Source of the DNA: JBHHZI01 sp046757965
Lineage (GTDB): Bacteria > Acidobacteriota > Polarisedimenticolia > SMYD01
Direction: 5' to 3'
Assembly (NCBI GenBank): GCA_046757965.1
Contig: JBHHZI010000146.1
Span: 1-7,877 of the forward strand
DNA: 7,877 bases
The notes beneath the pieces were generated by a model, which worked only from the letters and a program-made list of their open reading frames with translations, was not told the DNA's origin and made no database searches. The position numbers and the translations under genes are program-made. Each line of letters starts with the position of its first letter. Position 1 is the stretch's first letter. Shown piece by piece: positions 6,321 through 7,877 of this stretch.

Positions 6321-7877
6321 CGTGCAGACCGCGGCTCCGACCTCATCCGCTCGGACCCTGATGATGCGCCGGTGCGTCCGTCTCGCGGCGAAGGCCCTGC
6401 TCGATGCCAGCCTCGTGGCCGTGGCGTTCAGCGGCGCGGTGCTGGTGCGCTTCGGCGTCGAGATACCCCGCACCCAGCTGGTGACCATGCGCCACCTCCT
6501 GCCGTACGTCGTGGTCCTCAAGCTCCTGACGTTCTTCTACTTCCGGCTGGGTCGCGATCTGTGGCGCTATGCCAGCTTCTCGAGCCTCGTGCGCATGGCC
6601 CGTGCCATCGGGATCGCCAGCCTGCTGGTGGTCACCTTCACCTACCTCGTCGGTCTCGGCAGCCTCCCCCGGAGTGTCTTCGTCGTGGATGGAGTGTTTA
6701 CGCTGCTCCTGATCGCCGCCCCGCGACTGCTGGTCCGATGGCTGCGGGAACGCTCGCTCGGTGGCGGCGGCGATGATTCCGATCAGCGGGCCGGTGAGGT
6801 CGCGGACGGGGCGATGGAGAAGGTCCTCCTCGTCGGTGCGGGTGAGGCGGGTGAGCTGATGGCGCGGGACATGAACGCCCACGCGCGCAAGCTGCGGATG
6901 AGGCCCATCGGGTTCGTGGACGACAATCCCGGCAAGCAGGGCATGCTCGTGCATGGCCTGCCGGTGCTCGGCGGGCGGGAGGCGATTCCGGTCATCTGCG
7001 ACGATTTCTCGGTGGCACGCATCGTCCTGTGCATGCCGTACGTGGCCGGCAAGTCGATCCGCGAGATCATCCGCTACTGTCACCTGACCGGCGTGCGCGT
7101 CGATATCATGCCCCGGCTCGGCGAGATCCTGTCGGGGCGGGCGAAGATCTCCGACCTGCGCGCGGTGAAGGTGGAAGACCTGCTGGGCCGGGCGAAGATC
7201 GATTTCAACATGGACGATGTGTGCTCCTACGTGCAGGGGCGGCGTGTCCTGGTCACCGGCGCCGGTGGCTCGATCGGCTCGGAACTGTGCCGGCAGATCG
7301 TGCGGTATGGCCCGGCGGAGATCGGCCTGCTGGGGCGCGGCGAGAACTCGATCTTCTCCATCGCCCGGGAGATCTCCCGTGTGGCGCCCGGCGTCAAGCG
7401 CCACGAGATCATCGGCGATGTCATCAATCGCCGGAAGCTGGAGGGGGTCTTTGCCGGGCTGAAGCCGGAGATCATCTTTCACGCCGGGGCCGACAAGCAC
7501 GTCCCTCTCATGGAACTGAACCCGGACGAGGCGGTCCTGAACAACATCATCGGCACGTCCAATGTCCTGCAGGTCGCCGACGAGGCCGGGACGGAGCTGG
7601 TGGTTGCCATCTCCACCGACAAGGCGGTGCGCCCCTCCAGTGTCATGGGCTGCTGCAAGCGCGTGGCGGAGATGCTCATCCAGAGCGGCCGGACGCGCCG
7701 GGTGAAGGCGGTCGCGGTGCGGTTCGGAAACGTGCTGGGCAGCCGGGGCAGCGTCATCCCGACCTTCCAGCATCAGATCGACCAGGGCGGGCCGGTCACG
7801 GTCACCCATCCCCGCATGGAACGGTACTTCATGACCATCCCGGAGGCGGCCGCCCTGGTGCTCCAGGCCGGGGCGTT
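6313..7877 (+). CDS. Membrane-bound nucleotide-sugar 4,6-dehydratase (WbpM/PglF/CapD family), 3' end missing
   Basis: The frame runs from ATG 6313 to the right edge with no stop (521 residues seen; family members are usually 600-650). The enzyme should dehydrate a UDP-N-acetylhexosamine, typically UDP-GlcNAc, to the 4-keto-6-deoxy form, the first step to diamino- or deoxy-amino sugars in the polysaccharide repeat unit. Four N-terminal membrane segments are visible (about 28-48, 62-80, 98-116 and 121-144). A first Rossmann-like domain has GAGEAG (175-180). The catalytic SDR domain has the NAD-binding TGAGGSIGSE (315-324), then HAGADKHVPLME, the active-site STDK (434-437) with M445 and K449, and VRFGNVLGSRGSVIP near the end. 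Met in place of the usual SDR Tyr is normal in this family. The active-site segment reads MGCCKR where MGATKR or MGASKR is common. There is no strong ribosome binding site before ATG 6313, so translation probably depends on the 8-base overlap with the kinase gene. The exact substrate and product stereochemistry cannot be read from the sequence. Confidence 0.93.
   Translation, partial: MTDVQTAAPTSSARTLMMRRCVRLAAKALLDASLVAVAFSGAVLVRFGVEIPRTQLVTMRHLLPYVVVLKLLTFFYFRLGRDLWRYASFSSLVRMARAIGIASLLVVTFTYLVGLGSLPRSVFVVDGVFTLLLIAAPRLLVRWLRERSLGGGGDDSDQRAGEVADGAMEKVLLVGAGEAGELMARDMNAHARKLRMRPIGFVDDNPGKQGMLVHGLPVLGGREAIPVICDDFSVARIVLCMPYVAGKSIREIIRYCHLTGVRVDIMPRLGEILSGRAKISDLRAVKVEDLLGRAKIDFNMDDVCSYVQGRRVLVTGAGGSIGSELCRQIVRYGPAEIGLLGRGENSIFSIAREISRVAPGVKRHEIIGDVINRRKLEGVFAGLKPEIIFHAGADKHVPLMELNPDEAVLNNIIGTSNVLQVADEAGTELVVAISTDKAVRPSSVMGCCKRVAEMLIQSGRTRRVKAVAVRFGNVLGSRGSVIPTFQHQIDQGGPVTVTHPRMERYFMTIPEAAALVLQAGA

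Noticed and set aside
6343..7809. Long open frame of 488 codons on the - strand
   Set aside because: It lies opposite the dehydratase gene, whose + strand protein has clear Rossmann and active-site motifs. The - strand protein is rich in Asp, His, Arg and Ala with no recognisable domain, as expected for the complement of GC-rich codons.
1..7877. Defence system, mobile element or CRISPR array
   Set aside because: No transposase, integrase, nuclease, toxin-antitoxin pair, terminal inverted repeats or regularly spaced repeats are visible. All coding space is taken by the kinase and polysaccharide genes.

Overview
The window is GC-rich DNA with G/C at most third codon positions. It carries five tightly packed genes, all on the + strand, with no RNA gene, mobile element or CRISPR array visible. 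A signal-peptide-bearing outer-membrane beta-barrel next to an inner-membrane polysaccharide co-polymerase points to a Gram-negative (diderm) bacterium. The base composition and the kinase architecture would suit a soil or sediment lineage such as Acidobacteriota, Gemmatimonadota, Myxococcota or a relative, but the sequence alone does not fix the phylum.

Layout: (1) Positions 1-2577 hold the 3' part of a soluble hybrid sensor histidine kinase (GAF remnant, GAF, PAS, coiled coil, HisKA, HATPase, receiver); its true start lies left of the window. (2) Positions 2578-2711 are a non-coding gap of 134 bases with overlapping hairpins at the kinase stop and a small AT-richer island that may hold a promoter. 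(3) Positions 2712-4019 encode a secreted protein that reads as an outer-membrane beta-barrel of about 18 strands. (4) Positions 4016-5515 encode a Wzz/GumC-type chain-length determinant. (5) Positions 5508-6320 encode a stand-alone bacterial tyrosine kinase (BY-kinase, CpsD/CapB type). (6) From 6313 to the right edge runs a membrane-anchored nucleotide-sugar 4,6-dehydratase of the WbpM/PglF/CapD type, cut off by the window end.

Genes 3-6 form one operon: each stop codon overlaps the next start (by 4, 8 and 8 bases), so translation is probably coupled. Together they look like the front of a Wzx/Wzy-type exopolysaccharide or capsule locus. The dehydratase makes a 4-keto-6-deoxy sugar nucleotide for the repeat unit, the Wzz-like protein controls polymer length and spans the periplasm, and the BY-kinase switches that complex by Tyr phosphorylation. 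The beta-barrel is a candidate outer-membrane exit or assembly factor. No Wza-type export lipoprotein, flippase, polymerase or glycosyltransferase lies in the window; these would be expected downstream.

The least ordinary elements are the beta-barrel, whose strand-turn pattern fits an 18-strand barrel with both ends in the periplasm, and the altered Walker A' motif (E-C-D-L-R) of the BY-kinase. Smaller points are a Cys-Cys pair in the dehydratase active-site motif and mutually exclusive hairpins at the end of the kinase gene. I see no clear sign of a wholly new system; this is mainly a polysaccharide locus with an under-described outer-membrane component.
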